From the NCBI GenBank assembly GCA_964019425.1, contig OZ025795.1, positions 810,001 to 874,000 of the forward strand: a DNA stretch of 64,000 nt, given 5' to 3'. A program made the translations under genes and the position numbers. Origin of the DNA: Flectonema sp. DT1601. Lineage: Eukaryota > Euglenozoa > Diplonemea > Diplonemida > Diplonemidae. The notes below the pieces were generated by a model, which was given only the letters and a program-made list of their open reading frames with translations, was not told where the DNA came from and searched no databases. Positions within the stretch are counted from its first letter, which is position 1, and every line of letters begins with the position of its first letter. This document shows, in pieces, positions 19,583-31,000 of the stretch.

Positions 19583-20419
19583 TTAACACCTTTTTTTTGG
19601 TGAACATACTTCGCTCCAAGATGAAATCTGAAAAAGGTCTTCTCTCGTGAAGTCAATGATTGCAATATTACTATTTTTTTGAAAAGTCTTTGGGACCGTA
19701 AGCGACAACCGCGAGTTATACTCTTTTCGCGTGGATGGTATTGTAAGAACGGAAACTACGAATTCCTTAGCCGTAGTTTCAAGGATATCTGAGACAAAAC
19801 AATGTACCTCACTCTGAGTCATTGGAAGGCCAACCCTACCACTACCAGGTACCTCCGCAAGCGGAATAGGATGCCCTGAAGAGTTTCTCAACTCCCCATT
19901 TTTTGCCAAAAACACGAAAGCTTTTGAAAGGATTTGATCACCCAGAAGTTTCATATTTAAATTATTACACTTACAAATATGATAACCTCCTTCAGTTGTT
20001 AACATGATTTCAAGTTGACCCATTGTGAGGTACGTAACATGGATGTCAACTTCTACTCCTCTTTGGTAGTATAAAGTAGCTGGTATACTTCCATAACGTG
20101 CAATTAATGGACAATAAACAACATCATAGTCAGGTAATCTACCAGGAACTACTACTACGCTACCAGACTCTCCCATATCTCCGTACTTCCTTTGTAGTTG
20201 TAGTGGGCTTGCATTACTACCAATAGCTAATACTGCTATTCTTCGTATGCCTGTTGCATCCTTTTCGTCTTGTAGATAAGTAGACCAATCTGGAATTGCT
20301 TCTGTTACTCCTTCTCCTTTTTCTGAATAGCGAAATACGAAAGATCCCTCTGGACGAGGGAATGGGTACGACAAAGCAAAGCTAATCTCATCCTCCAAGG
20401 TTTTCTCAGGTAGTGACAT
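19583..20419 (-). CDS. GGCT-fold-like hypothetical protein
   Basis: 278 aa from the ATG at 20419; the longer frame upstream would add a low-complexity hydrophobic leader in the 5' UTR. The core AVLAIGSNASPLQLQRKYGD resembles the YGSN loop of gamma-glutamylcyclotransferase-like proteins. It is followed by VVVPGRLPDYDVVYCP, YGSIPATLYYQRG and VTYLTMGQLEIMLTTEGGYH, where a Glu could be the acid/base. Bacterial proteins of unknown role share this order. If the fold is right it would release 5-oxoproline or act on a related gamma-glutamyl compound, but the substrate is unknown. An acceptor (TTTCTTCTTAG) lies 15 nt upstream of the start. Confidence 0.6.
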   Translation of the reverse strand: MSLPEKTLEDEISFALSYPFPRPEGSFVFRYSEKGEGVTEAIPDWSTYLQDEKDATGIRRIAVLAIGSNASPLQLQRKYGDMGESGSVVVVPGRLPDYDVVYCPLIARYGSIPATLYYQRGVEVDIHVTYLTMGQLEIMLTTEGGYHICKCNNLNMKLLGDQILSKAFVFLAKNGELRNSSGHPIPLAEVPGSGRVGLPMTQSEVHCFVSDILETTAKEFVVSVLTIPSTRKEYNSRLSLTVPKTFQKNSNIAIIDFTREDLFQISSWSEVCSPKKRC

Positions 20420-21087
20420 GTTAAAGTAGCTTACTAAGAAGAAAGAATGAAAAATCAACCAACAGTATACAATACCAACTGTGAATAGCAAAGAGAAATA
20501 GTTGAGAAGAGAGAGAGAGAGAGAAGAGTAACTGTGGCATCTCAGCACCAACGCCAACCAGCCTCCTAAGAGGATGGGGCATATGACGGTTGCCAAACAG
20601 CTGTTGAAGTTCAGTAAAATGATTTCTTACAAGAAAATAAATTCGAAAATATGATAGAAACTCAAACACAAAAGTGAGCTGAAAAGATTTATCAACCATT
20701 CTTTAGCTACTTCATGGAAGAGGGAGTTGTGAGGAATCTTCTTCAATTCAAATGCGTTTGACTGTAAGAATTCCATTGTTGTTTATATAATCAAAAAAAA
20801 ACAGATAGAAAACCGAGAACTCGACATTGAATATTCTCCTTCAGAAAAAATAATCAAATGTCTCAAGTTGTTCAGAGAAAGGGGAAAAAAAAAAAAAAAA
20901 AAAGAGTAGGCTATATTTTAGGGAAATACCTTTGTACCGATATTTTCAGTGTTCAATAAAAGAGTGACGTACGTCTATAGCAGTATGTCTGTTTGTTCTG
21001 GTATTTGCAGCACTACTATGTTCAGTTAAATAATTAGATAGAGAAAAAGAAATTACTGACGAGTCTTGTCAGGTGTTCATAAAAAGT
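20420..21087. other. Spacer
   Basis: Contains a (GA)n tract near 20511-20523 and an A-run at 20886-20904. The open frame reading through 20420-20596 is probably leader sequence. Nothing else is recognised. Confidence 0.4.
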
Positions 21088-24000
21088 TTAAATTCTAGCG
21101 CGGACGACGTCGTCTAAATTGCCATCTGAGATTGCGTTCTTTACTTCGATTGCTTCTAATCCAATGAAGTTGTTCATTTCGTCGTCGTTGTCACTCCGTT
21201 TCTTAATTGTGAGATAGACGGCAACTAGTCCCCCTGTAACACACATCCCAATGATAGATCCCACAAGAGCCCAAACCCAACTGCTAGAAGACTTACTTGT
21301 TTTCTCAGCAGAAGTAGACACGTGCGTTACTTTTGCGTCAACGAGGATAAGTGAATATCCCTCATTGTTACTTTGTAAAATGGTATTCTTGCCCTCCTCA
21401 ACTTCGCTGCTGATGGTCGCTACATCAACATCATTTCCAGTGATGTAGTAATTAAAATAAAGTTCGTCTTCACCTCTCACTGCCTGATTTAGAGTCTCAC
21501 TCAACACAGACACCTCTCTCTCACTTGTAATAGTTGATTCCTTCAAAGCAGTCACGGCGTTACTGTCATCAACATTCCAATCAGTTAGTACTTTGTATCC
21601 CCAAGTAGAGAGTTTGTCAGCTGATGGAATTCTATCACCAGGTACTTTAGATCCCAAGTAGGTCACAATTAGACTCGACGGCTTTTCCTGTAACTTCTTC
21701 GAGGCAGCGATCATCGACATCCTAAAGAGTTGCACGTTCCTCTTCGGGTTGCGAGAGATGTTCTCCCAGTCACCACGGAAGCTGAGCCTGAATCCGTCTG
21801 CTGAATCAACAGCAGCAGTATCAGCATTCACATTGCAATGCAGACCAGTCCCGTTGCAGCAGTTTACGACCTCACTTTCAGATAGAAGCTTCTTACTAAC
21901 GGTACAGTCAACAGCACATCCTACCTCAGCAGTAGTACAGCAGTACTCCACCTCGGCATCACTCCAGATGTTTGACTTCATGACGCAGTCGACATGGTCC
22001 CTGGTTGCTTTACATCCAATTCCATCGTGCAAGCAGCAGTACTTGCGCTGCTCTTCCGACCATAATCCCTGCTTGGCCCGACTCATGCGGCACTCAAATG
22101 AGCAACCAATCTTCTTGTTCGCACAGCACCACTCTCGCTGCTCCGATACTAACTCCTTTACATCTGTAGTAGCACATGAAAATAGATCCTTAGGCGGGCA
22201 TCTCACCCCTTCATTCTTACAACACCAATCCTTCTGGTCTGCTCCCCAGGGGGCGATTGTTTCGTTGTTCCACCTGCAGTCAAAACCGTTTTCTGAATTA
22301 CATCCCTTGTTTGATTGCTTACAGCAGTAAGCAGACTGCTCTGAGCTCCACAGTTTCTGGTCACTACCGCAGTCGTACCCAACAACAGGGCAACCTATTG
22401 ACTGTTTGCAACACCGCACCTTCTTATCAAAGGACCACTTACTCATCTTCCCATTAAAGCAGTCGTATTCAACTGCAGGAGACTCATACTCAACTGAAGG
22501 AGTAGTACTCCAGTTGGAAGGCGATGAAGTTCCGTTCGAAGGAGGTGCAGTCCAGTTCGATAATGGAACAGACCAGTTTGAAGGTACGGTCTGGTTTGCT
22601 GAAGGTACGGTCCAGTTTGAAGGCATGGTCCAGTTCGATGATGGAACAGACCAGTTTGAAGGTACGGTCTGGTTTGCTGAAGGCACCGTCCAGTTAGAAG
22701 GCATGGTCCAGTTCGATGATGGGACAGACCAGTTCGAAGGTACAGTCCAGTTCGATAATGGAACAGACCAGTTTGAAGGTACGGTCTGGTTTGTTGAAGG
22801 TACGGTCCAGTTTGAAGGCATGGTCCAGTTCGATGATGGAACAGACCAGTTCGAAGGTACAGTCCAGTTCGATGATGGAACAGACCAGTTTGAAGGTACG
22901 GTCTGGTTTGCTGAAGGCACCGTCCAGTTAGAAGGCATGGTCCAGTTCGATGATGGGACAGACCAGTTTGAAGGTACGGTCTGGTTTGCTGAAGGTACGG
23001 TCCAGTTTGAAGGCATGGTCCAGTTCGATGATGGAACAGACCAGTTTGAAGGCATGGTCCAGTTCGATGATGGAACAGACCAGTTTGAAGGTACGGTCTG
23101 GTTTGCTGAAGGTACGGTCCAGTTTGAAGGCATGGTCCAGTTCGATGATGGAACAGACCAGTTTGAAGGCATGGTCCAGTTCGATAATGGAACAGACCAG
23201 TTTGAAGGTACGGTCTGGTTTGCTGAAGGTACGGTCCAGTTTGAAGGCATGGTCCAGTTCGATGATGGAACAGACCAGTTCGAAGGTACAGTCCAGTTCG
23301 ATAATGGAACAGACCAGTTTGAAGGTACGGTCTGGTTTGAAGGCATGGTCCAGTTCGATAATGGAACAGACCAGTTTGAAGGTACGGTCTGGTTTGCTGA
23401 AGGTACGGTCCAGTTTGAAGGCATGGTCCAGTTCGATGATGGAACAGACCAGTTTGAAGGCATGGTCCAGTTCGATAATGGAACAGACCAGTTTGAAGGT
23501 ACGGTCTGGTTTGCTGAAGGTACGGTCCAGTTTGAAGGCATGGTCCAGTTCGATGATGGAACAGACCAGTTTGAAGGCATGGTCCAGTTCGATGATGGAA
23601 CAGACCAGTTTGAAGGTACGGTCTGGTTTGCTGAAGGTACGGTCCAGTTTGAAGGCATGGTCCAGTTCGATGATGGAACAGACCAGTTTGAAGGCATGGT
23701 CCAGTTCGATGATGGAACAGACCAGTTTGAAGGTACGGTCCAGTTTGAAGGCATGGTCCAGTTCGATGATGGGACAGACCAGTTTGAAGGTACGGTCCAG
23801 TTAGAAGGCATGGTCCAGTTCGATGATGGAACAGACCAGTTCGAAGGTACAGTCCAGTTCGATAATGGAACAGACCAGTTTGAAGGTACGGTCTGGTTTG
23901 CTGAAGGTACGGTCCAGTTTGAAGGCATGGTCCAGTTCGATGATGGGACAGACCAGTTTGAAGGTACGGTCTGGTTTGTTGAAGGTACGGTCCAGTTAGA

Positions 24001-24720
24001 AGGCATGGTCCAGTTCGATGATGGAACAGACCAGTTCGAAGGTACAGTCCAGTTCGATAATGGAACAGACCAGTTTGAAGGTACGGTCTGGTTTGCTGAA
24101 GGTACGGTCCAGTTTGAAGGCATGGTCCAGTTCGATGATGGGACAGACCAGTTTGAAGGTACGGTCTGGTTTGTTGAAGGTACGGTCCAGTTAGAAGGCA
24201 TGGTCCAGTTCGATGATGGAACAGACCAGTTCGAAGGTACAGTCCAGTTCGATAATGGAACAGACCAGTTTGAAGGTACGGTCTGGTTTGCTGAAGGTAC
24301 GGTCCAGTTTGAAGGCATGGTCCAGTTCGATGATGGAACAGACCAGTTTGAAGGTACGGTCTGGTTTGCTGAAGGTACGGTCCAGTTTGAAGGCATGGTC
24401 CAGTTCGATGATGGAACAGACCAGTTTGAAGGTACAGTCCAGTTCGATGATGGAACAGACCAGTTCGAAGGTACAGTCCAGTTCGATAATGGAACAGACC
24501 AGTTTGAAGGTACGGTCTGGTTTGCTGAAGGTACGGTCCAGTTTGAAGGCATGGTCCAGTTCGATGATGGAACAGACCAGTTTGAAGGTACGGTCTGGTT
24601 TGAAGGCATTCCAGACCAGTTCGAAGGTGGAGGTGGACTCAAATTCGTATTGTTCGGATTAAACTGACCCGAAGTGACCCACACTACCAATAGAAGTATC
24701 AATAGTTTATGATGTTGCAT
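21088..24720 (-). CDS. Sequon-repeat type I membrane glycoprotein
   Basis: 1,210 aa from the ATG at 24720, which gives a signal peptide (MQHHKLLILLLVVWVTSG). Residues about 30-730 are a tandem array of six- and seven-residue blocks (VPSNWS, VPSSNWT, MPSNWT, VPSANQT), so an N-x-S/T glycosylation site recurs about every 6.5 residues, roughly 100 in all by estimate. About 748-960 holds some eight copies of a Cys motif of the form W-S-x2-Q-x3-(Y/W)-CC-x5-GC. About 970-1140 is a globular stem, 1145-1170 a membrane helix (WVWALVGSIIGMCVTGGLVAVYLTI), and the tail is acidic, about 40 residues. It is probably a mucin-like coat protein. Similar W..CC..GC repeats occur in other protist proteins. The array must vary in length between strains. 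Confidence 0.85.
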   Translation of the reverse strand: MQHHKLLILLLVVWVTSGQFNPNNTNLSPPPPSNWSGMPSNQTVPSNWSVPSSNWTMPSNWTVPSANQTVPSNWSVPLSNWTVPSNWSVPSSNWTVPSNWSVPSSNWTMPSNWTVPSANQTVPSNWSVPSSNWTMPSNWTVPSANQTVPSNWSVPLSNWTVPSNWSVPSSNWTMPSNWTVPSTNQTVPSNWSVPSSNWTMPSNWTVPSANQTVPSNWSVPLSNWTVPSNWSVPSSNWTMPSNWTVPSTNQTVPSNWSVPSSNWTMPSNWTVPSANQTVPSNWSVPLSNWTVPSNWSVPSSNWTMPSNWTVPSNWSVPSSNWTMPSNWTVPSNWSVPSSNWTMPSNWSVPSSNWTMPSNWTVPSANQTVPSNWSVPSSNWTMPSNWSVPSSNWTMPSNWTVPSANQTVPSNWSVPLSNWTMPSNWSVPSSNWTMPSNWTVPSANQTVPSNWSVPLSNWTMPSNQTVPSNWSVPLSNWTVPSNWSVPSSNWTMPSNWTVPSANQTVPSNWSVPLSNWTMPSNWSVPSSNWTMPSNWTVPSANQTVPSNWSVPSSNWTMPSNWSVPSSNWTMPSNWTVPSANQTVPSNWSVPSSNWTMPSNWTVPSANQTVPSNWSVPSSNWTVPSNWSVPSSNWTMPSNWTVPSTNQTVPSNWSVPLSNWTVPSNWSVPSSNWTMPSNWTVPSANQTVPSNWSVPSSNWTMPSNWTVPSANQTVPSNWSVPLSNWTAPPSNGTSSPSNWSTTPSVEYESPAVEYDCFNGKMSKWSFDKKVRCCKQSIGCPVVGYDCGSDQKLWSSEQSAYCCKQSNKGCNSENGFDCRWNNETIAPWGADQKDWCCKNEGVRCPPKDLFSCATTDVKELVSEQREWCCANKKIGCSFECRMSRAKQGLWSEEQRKYCCLHDGIGCKATRDHVDCVMKSNIWSDAEVEYCCTTAEVGCAVDCTVSKKLLSESEVVNCCNGTGLHCNVNADTAAVDSADGFRLSFRGDWENISRNPKRNVQLFRMSMIAASKKLQEKPSSLIVTYLGSKVPGDRIPSADKLSTWGYKVLTDWNVDDSNAVTALKESTITSEREVSVLSETLNQAVRGEDELYFNYYITGNDVDVATISSEVEEGKNTILQSNNEGYSLILVDAKVTHVSTSAEKTSKSSSSWVWALVGSIIGMCVTGGLVAVYLTIKKRSDNDDEMNNFIGLEAIEVKNAISDGNLDDVVRARI
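22540..24620 (-). repeat. Tandem array of 18- to 21-bp sequon units
   Basis: About 2.1 kb of short coding units ordered in larger blocks (NWS-NWT-NWT-NQT, about 78 bp). Synonymous sites differ little between units, so the array has been homogenised recently. The opposite strand is also open throughout (22406-24667), a by-product of the unit. Confidence 0.9.
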
Positions 24721-25038
24721 ATTAATTAAATATAACTGAACCATAACGAGGGAATAAAATAAAAGTTTTAAACTAATTAAACCATCAAACGAAGAGAAGG
24801 TAACTCCCACTTGGGGTGTTTGTAAAAGAGATCGATAACTTTCCTTTACGTATAAGAAAATCCTGTTTGTTAGTGTAAAATACGTAGTAAAAAATAGTAC
24901 ACACAAGGCAAAAAAAAAAAAAAATAATAATAATAATAATAATCTTGAAAAAATAACGAACGATCAACAAGTAAATAACGGACAAGAACTTTAAAAAAAA
25001 AAAAAAAAAAAAAAAAGCTGAATAAATCATAGCATTAC
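24721..25038. other. Short AT-rich spacer
   Basis: Holds an A-run and (AAT)n near 24908-24943 and an A-run of about 27 at 24992-25016. No gene. Confidence 0.6.
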
Positions 25039-28000
25039 TTAATTAGAGTTCAATGCACTCAGTAGTAGTGATCTCATGGAACTGTCATCTGTTCTCTCAA
25101 GAGCAGTACTGCCAGAGTAATCAGTCACTGATGGATCAGCTCCAAAATCCAACAGCAGTTGAGCAGTTGGCAATTGATTCCAAGTAACCGCATCCATGAG
25201 TGGTGTGTTACCAAAACTAACACATTGAGCATTACACAACGCTCCAGATCCTAACAGTAGTTTCACTATTTCAACATGCCCATGCTCTACTGCCCAGTGA
25301 AGTGGTGTTGCCCCTCGACTACTCTGAGATGACGTAGAGGCTCCAGCTGACAGTAACAACTTACAAATTTCAAGATGTCCGTATCTTGATGCTGCATGAA
25401 GTGCTGTGAAACCTGTTGTGTGTTGATGATGTCTTTATAAACATAAACATAAACACAAAACAATAACTCACACATACCACTACTACTCTTCGTAGTCTTC
25501 GCATCAATATCGAACATTGAACAGCTGCTAGAAAGTAACTTTCTTAACATCATCATATTTCCTTCCTTAGAAGCAGTTATCACTGCCTCACATAGAGGAG
25601 AAGAAGGCTTTCTAGCAGGTGGTGGATTAGATTGTGTAAGACCTTTATTTGAGTTATTATTGTATACAGAATGACTTATTGAATACACTTCATCAATAAA
25701 CACAAACATGACATACCTTCTAGTAGACGACTACCTGTTGGAGGTGGGGCTACAACAGGAACTGGAACTGGCGCTGGAGATTCGTAAACAACGCTGACTA
25801 AGTCACTACGAGGTGAAGATTCTCCAACAGACGACTGCTGTCTCAATAGAGAAGTACTTCTCTCAGTACTAGATGACTTCCTCATAATTGGAGTACTTGA
25901 ATACGTCTGATTTCCGTAATGTTTCAGCGAGTGATCCGCGATACTACCCAACGGAGGAGGTGAAGTTTGCGGTGTTTTTGGAGTAGGCAGACCACCCATA
26001 ACAGTTAGCATATCTTTCTGTATTGTAGTTAGCTCACTTTGCATTAGTGTAATGTCAGCATCAGACTGATCGAGACGAACAGACATGTAACTTTTTAACT
26101 TTGAGTATCGATCTCTGTAAGTTGCTTCTTCAGAAGTTGCTGCAACTGCTTGCCTGTTGAGAACTTCTTTTGCAATTATTTGCAAGCGGTCCTCACGTTC
26201 ATTATTCAACTGATCACATGTCTGTTTGTAGAGGTATCGGATTTCAGCTATTTTTTGAGATTCCGATGTGGAGGAGATTTCTTCGTAGTTTGAAGCCGAT
26301 AGCGTTTGAACAAGTTGCTTTGATTTTACCATTAAATCCTTCTTCACATTCCCGTAGTAACTATCTCTAACTGGACTACCCAGTTCACTACTCCAGATTG
26401 CTTCAGGAGAGTTTGGGTATCGAATATCCCGAAGTTCAATAACAGAATTCCTAATATCAGTTGCTAACAATGTCACAACATCAATTATGTGAGAGAGAGC
26501 TGCAGCTCCTCTCTTGTTACCAATGTCTAACACTTGGTTTACTTGTTCAAGTTGTGTGTCTTTTGATTCAATTGAAGTTTTTAATTCCTCAATCTTTGTA
26601 GAATCTTCATAAACAACATTATCGAGGGCTGCTTGTGTTTTCTTCAAGTCTGAAGTCACTTTGTTGTGAGCATCTGCCAGCTCCTGATAACGATGTTTGT
26701 CTGATTTCGCAAGTTCGAGTTCTGCAATTTTGCTTTCCAGCAACTCCTCACGTTGTTGATTGGTAGCTTCTATTGATGAGAGCTTTTCCTGCAGGTTTAC
26801 CTTGGCAGAGGTTTCCTTTTCACGTGCAATTCGAAGAAGTACCGAAAGCTCTTCAATCTTAGTCTGTTGAACTACTGTTAGTGAGTTTGACTCTGTGAGT
26901 TCTACTATCTTAGCTTCCTGGCTTTTTATGACCTCCAAGTCGCTGGCCAGTTTCTCCTTAGCTCTGGAGAGAACTTCTGTGAGCTCTTCCATTTTCTCTT
27001 CACCAGCTTGCTGGCTGATTTCCAACTCAGATATCCGAGCTTCAGTTTTTGATAACTTTTTAGTTTGGAGTTGTAGTTGTTCTTCAGCTTCCTTTAATTT
27101 GGTCATCTCATCGTCAGCTTCTTCAGACTGTTTCTTAACTATCAGTTCAGAAATATGGAATTCCGCTTCAGAGAGTTTCTCTGTTTTGATTCGCAGTAGT
27201 GCTTCAACTTCATTCAACTTCGTCAAGTTACTGTCATTGATGTCAGATTGCTTAGCCATCAGAGACCCTGAGTCAGAGAGACTTTTCTTTTGTTGCTCCA
27301 ATTGCTGCTCTAATTCCCCTTGTTTTTCTATTATACCATTCTTTTCGGTTACTTCTTCTTTTAATTTGGTTATCTGGTTGACTGCAGTTTGTTCTTCTTC
27401 CCTCAGAGCATCAATTTGACTTTTGAATTTTTCAGACTCTTTCTGTACTAACAATAATTCAGAAACTTTTAATTCAAAAGAATACTTCTCTTTAGAAAGC
27501 TGGTCAGAGATAATTTCATACTTATTTTGCAAATCTACAAAATTTAATTGTTTCTCCGCGTCCGTAGACTCAATTCCGTTTCCTAGAATCGTAATTTCAT
27601 TCTTTAACTTTGAAATTTTTTGTTTTTTACTCTTCAATTTCTCACTAGATATTTTGACTAACATTTCATACTTAATTATTTTTTCTCCAAGTTCTACATT
27701 TGACTTCTTCAGGTTAGAAACTTTCTTCTTCTTCTTCAAAATTTTCTCAGAAGTACATTCAAAATTCTCAGTCAGTTTCTTAACTTCCTCCTCAAGTTCT
27801 GATATCTTGCTTCCATCAGCATCACGAGTTTCGTCGGAAGCCTTTTTGGATTCGTCGATCTGTTCCTCAAGCGATTTTATCTTCTCAGCAGAAGTCTCTT
27901 CCGATTCCTTAACTCCCTCTTTCAGTTGATTGATTTCTTCATTAAGTTCGGAGATCTGCCTCTTGTCGATTTCATGTGCATCGTCAGCAGAACTCTTGAG

Positions 28001-31000
28001 AGACTCAATCTCACTTTCGAGTGAAGAAACATTCTCCGACTTCTCATCGAACTTCTTCTGAAGTTCCGAAATCTGATCCTCCAAATCACAAATCTTACTA
28101 CTCTTCGTATCATTCTCTGAAGTGTGAAGTTCTCGAGATTCTTCAACAGATTGCTTCAGAGACGAGATCTCTTCTTCGAGGGATTTGCTGCTCTCCTTTA
28201 ATTTTGAGATTTTATTCTTCTTCTTCGAAATCTTCTCAGAAGTATTTTCAGACTCCTCAGTCAGTTTCTTCACTTCCTCCTCAAGTTCTGATATCTTGCT
28301 TCCATCAGCATCACGAGTTTCGTCGGAAGCCTTTTTGGATTCGTCGATCTGTTCCTCAAGCGATTTTATCTTCTCAGCAGAAGTCTCTTCCGATTCCTTA
28401 ACTCCCTCTTTCAGTTGATTGATTTCTTCATTAAGTTCGGAGATCTGCCTCTTGTCGATTTCATGTGCATCGTCAGCAGAACTCTTGAGAGACTCAATCT
28501 CACTTTTGAGTGAAGAAACATTCTCCGACTTCTCATCGAACTTCTTCTGAAGTTCCGAAATCTGATCCTCCAAATCACAAATCTTACTACTCTTCGTATC
28601 ATTCTCTGAAGTGTGAAGTTCTCGAGATTCTTCAACAGATTGCTTCAGAGACGAGATCTCTTCTTCGAGGGATTTGCTGCTCTCCTTTAATTTTGAGATT
28701 TTACTCTTCTTCTTCGAAATCTTCTCAGAAGTATTTTCAGACTCCTCAGTCAGTTTCTTAATTTCCTCCTCAAGTTCTGATATCTTGCTTCCATCAGCAT
28801 CACGAGTTTCGTCGGAAGCCTTTTTAGACTCGTCGATCTGTTCCTCAAGCAATTTTATCTTCTCAGCAGAAGTCTCTTCTGATTCCTTAACTCCCTCTTT
28901 CAGTTGATTGATTTCTTCATTAAGTTCGGAGATCTTCTTCTTGTCGATTTCATGCGCATCGTCAGCAGAACTCTTGAGAGACTCGATCTCACTTTCGAGT
29001 GAAGAAACATTCTCCGACTTCTCATCGAACTTCTTCTGAAGTTCCGAAATCTGATCTTCCAAATCACAAATCTTACTACTCTTCGTATCATTCTCTGAAG
29101 TGTGAAGTTCTCGAGATTCTTCAACAGATTGCTTCAGAGACGAGATCTCCTCTTCGAGGGATTTGCTGCTCTCCTTTAATTTTGAGATTTTACTCTTCTT
29201 CTTCGAAATCTTCTCAGAAGCATTTTCAGACTCCTCAGTCAGTTTCTCAATTTCCTCTTCAAGTTCTGATATCTTTCTTCCATCAGCATCACGAGTTTCG
29301 TCGGAAGCCTTTTTGGATTCGTCGATCTGTTCCTCAAGCGATTTTATCTTCTCAGCAGAAGTCTCTTCCGATTCCTTAACTCCCTCTTTCAGTTGATTGA
29401 TTTCTTCATTAAGTTCGGAGATCTGCCTCTTGTCGATTTCATGTGCATCGTCAGCAGAACTCTTGAGAGACTCAATCTCACTTTCGAGTGAAGAAACATT
29501 CTCCGACTTCTCATCGAACTTCTTCTGAAGTTCCGAAATCTGATCCTCCAAATCACAAATCTTACTACTCTTCGTATCATTCTCTGAAGTGTGAAGTTCT
29601 CGAGATTCTTCAACAGATTGCTTCAGAGACGAGATCTCCTCTTCGAGGGATTTGCTGCTCTCCTTTAATTTTGAGATTTTACTCTTCTTCTTCGAAATCT
29701 TCTCAGAAGCATTTTCAGACTCCTCAGTCAGTTTCTCAATTTCCTCTTCAAGTTCTGATATCTTTCTTCCATCAGCATCACGAGTTTCGTCGGAAGCCTT
29801 TTTGGATTCGTCGATCTGTTCCTCAAGCGATTTTATCTTCTCAGCAGAAGTCTCTTCCGATTCCTTAACTCCCTCTTTCAGTTGATTGATTTCTTCATTA
29901 AATTCGGAGATCTGCCTCTTGTCGATTTCATTTGCATCGTCAGCAGAACTCTTGAGAGACTCAATCTCACTTTCGAGTGAAGAAACATTCTCCGACTTCT
30001 CATCGAACTTCTTCTGAAGCTCAGAAATCTGATCTTCCAAATCACAAATCTTACTACTCTTCGTATCATTCTCTGAAGTGTGAAGTTCTCGAGATTCTTC
30101 AACAGATTGCTTCAGAGACGAGATCTCCTCTTCGAGGGATTTGTTGCTCTCCTTTAATTTTGAGATTTTACTCTTCTTCTTCGAAATCTTCTCAGAAGCA
30201 TTTTCAGACTCCTCAGTCAGTTTCTTCACTTCCTCCTCAAGTTCTGATATCTTTCTACCGTCGGCGTCACGGTTCTTGTCAGAAGTGTCTTTCAAGTCAT
30301 CAATCTTTTCCTCAAGTGATTTCATGCCGTCTTTCAGTTTCGAGATTTTACTCTTCTTCTTCGAAATCTTCTCAGAAGCATTTTCAGACTCCTCAGTCAG
30401 TTTCTTAACTTCCTCCTCAAGTTCTGATATCTTGCTTCCATCAGCATCACGAGTTTCGTCGGAAGCCTTTTTAGATTCGTCGATCTGTTCCTCAAGCGAT
30501 TTTATCTTCTCAGCAGAAGTCTCTTCCGATTCCTTAACTCCCTCTTTTAGTTGATTGATTTCTTCATTAAGTTCGGAGATCTGCTTCTTGTCGATTTCAT
30601 GTGCATCGTCAGCAGAACTCTTGAGAGACTCAATCTCACTTTCGAGTGAAGAAACATTCTCCGACTTCTCATCGAACTTCTTCTGAAGTTCCGAAATCTG
30701 ATTTTCCAAATCACAAATCTTACTACTCTTCGTATCATTCTCTGAAATGTGAAGTTCTCGAGATTCTTCAACAGATTGCTTCAGAGACGAGATCTCTTCT
30801 ACGAGGGATTTGCTGCTCTCCTTTAATTTTGAGATTTTACTCTTCTTCTTCGAAATCTTCTCAGAAGCATTTTCAGACTCCTCAGTCAGTTTCTTAACTT
30901 CCCCCTCAAGTTCTGATATCTTGCTTTCATCAGCATCACGGTTCTTGTCAGAAGTGTCTTTCAAGTCATCAATTTTTTCCTCAAGTGATTTCATGCCGTC

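Noticed and set aside
22406-24667. 753-codon open frame on the plus strand opposite the sequon repeats
   Set aside because: It is the antisense reading of the repeat unit, is open only because the unit lacks antisense stops, and has no independent support such as domains or signal sequence.
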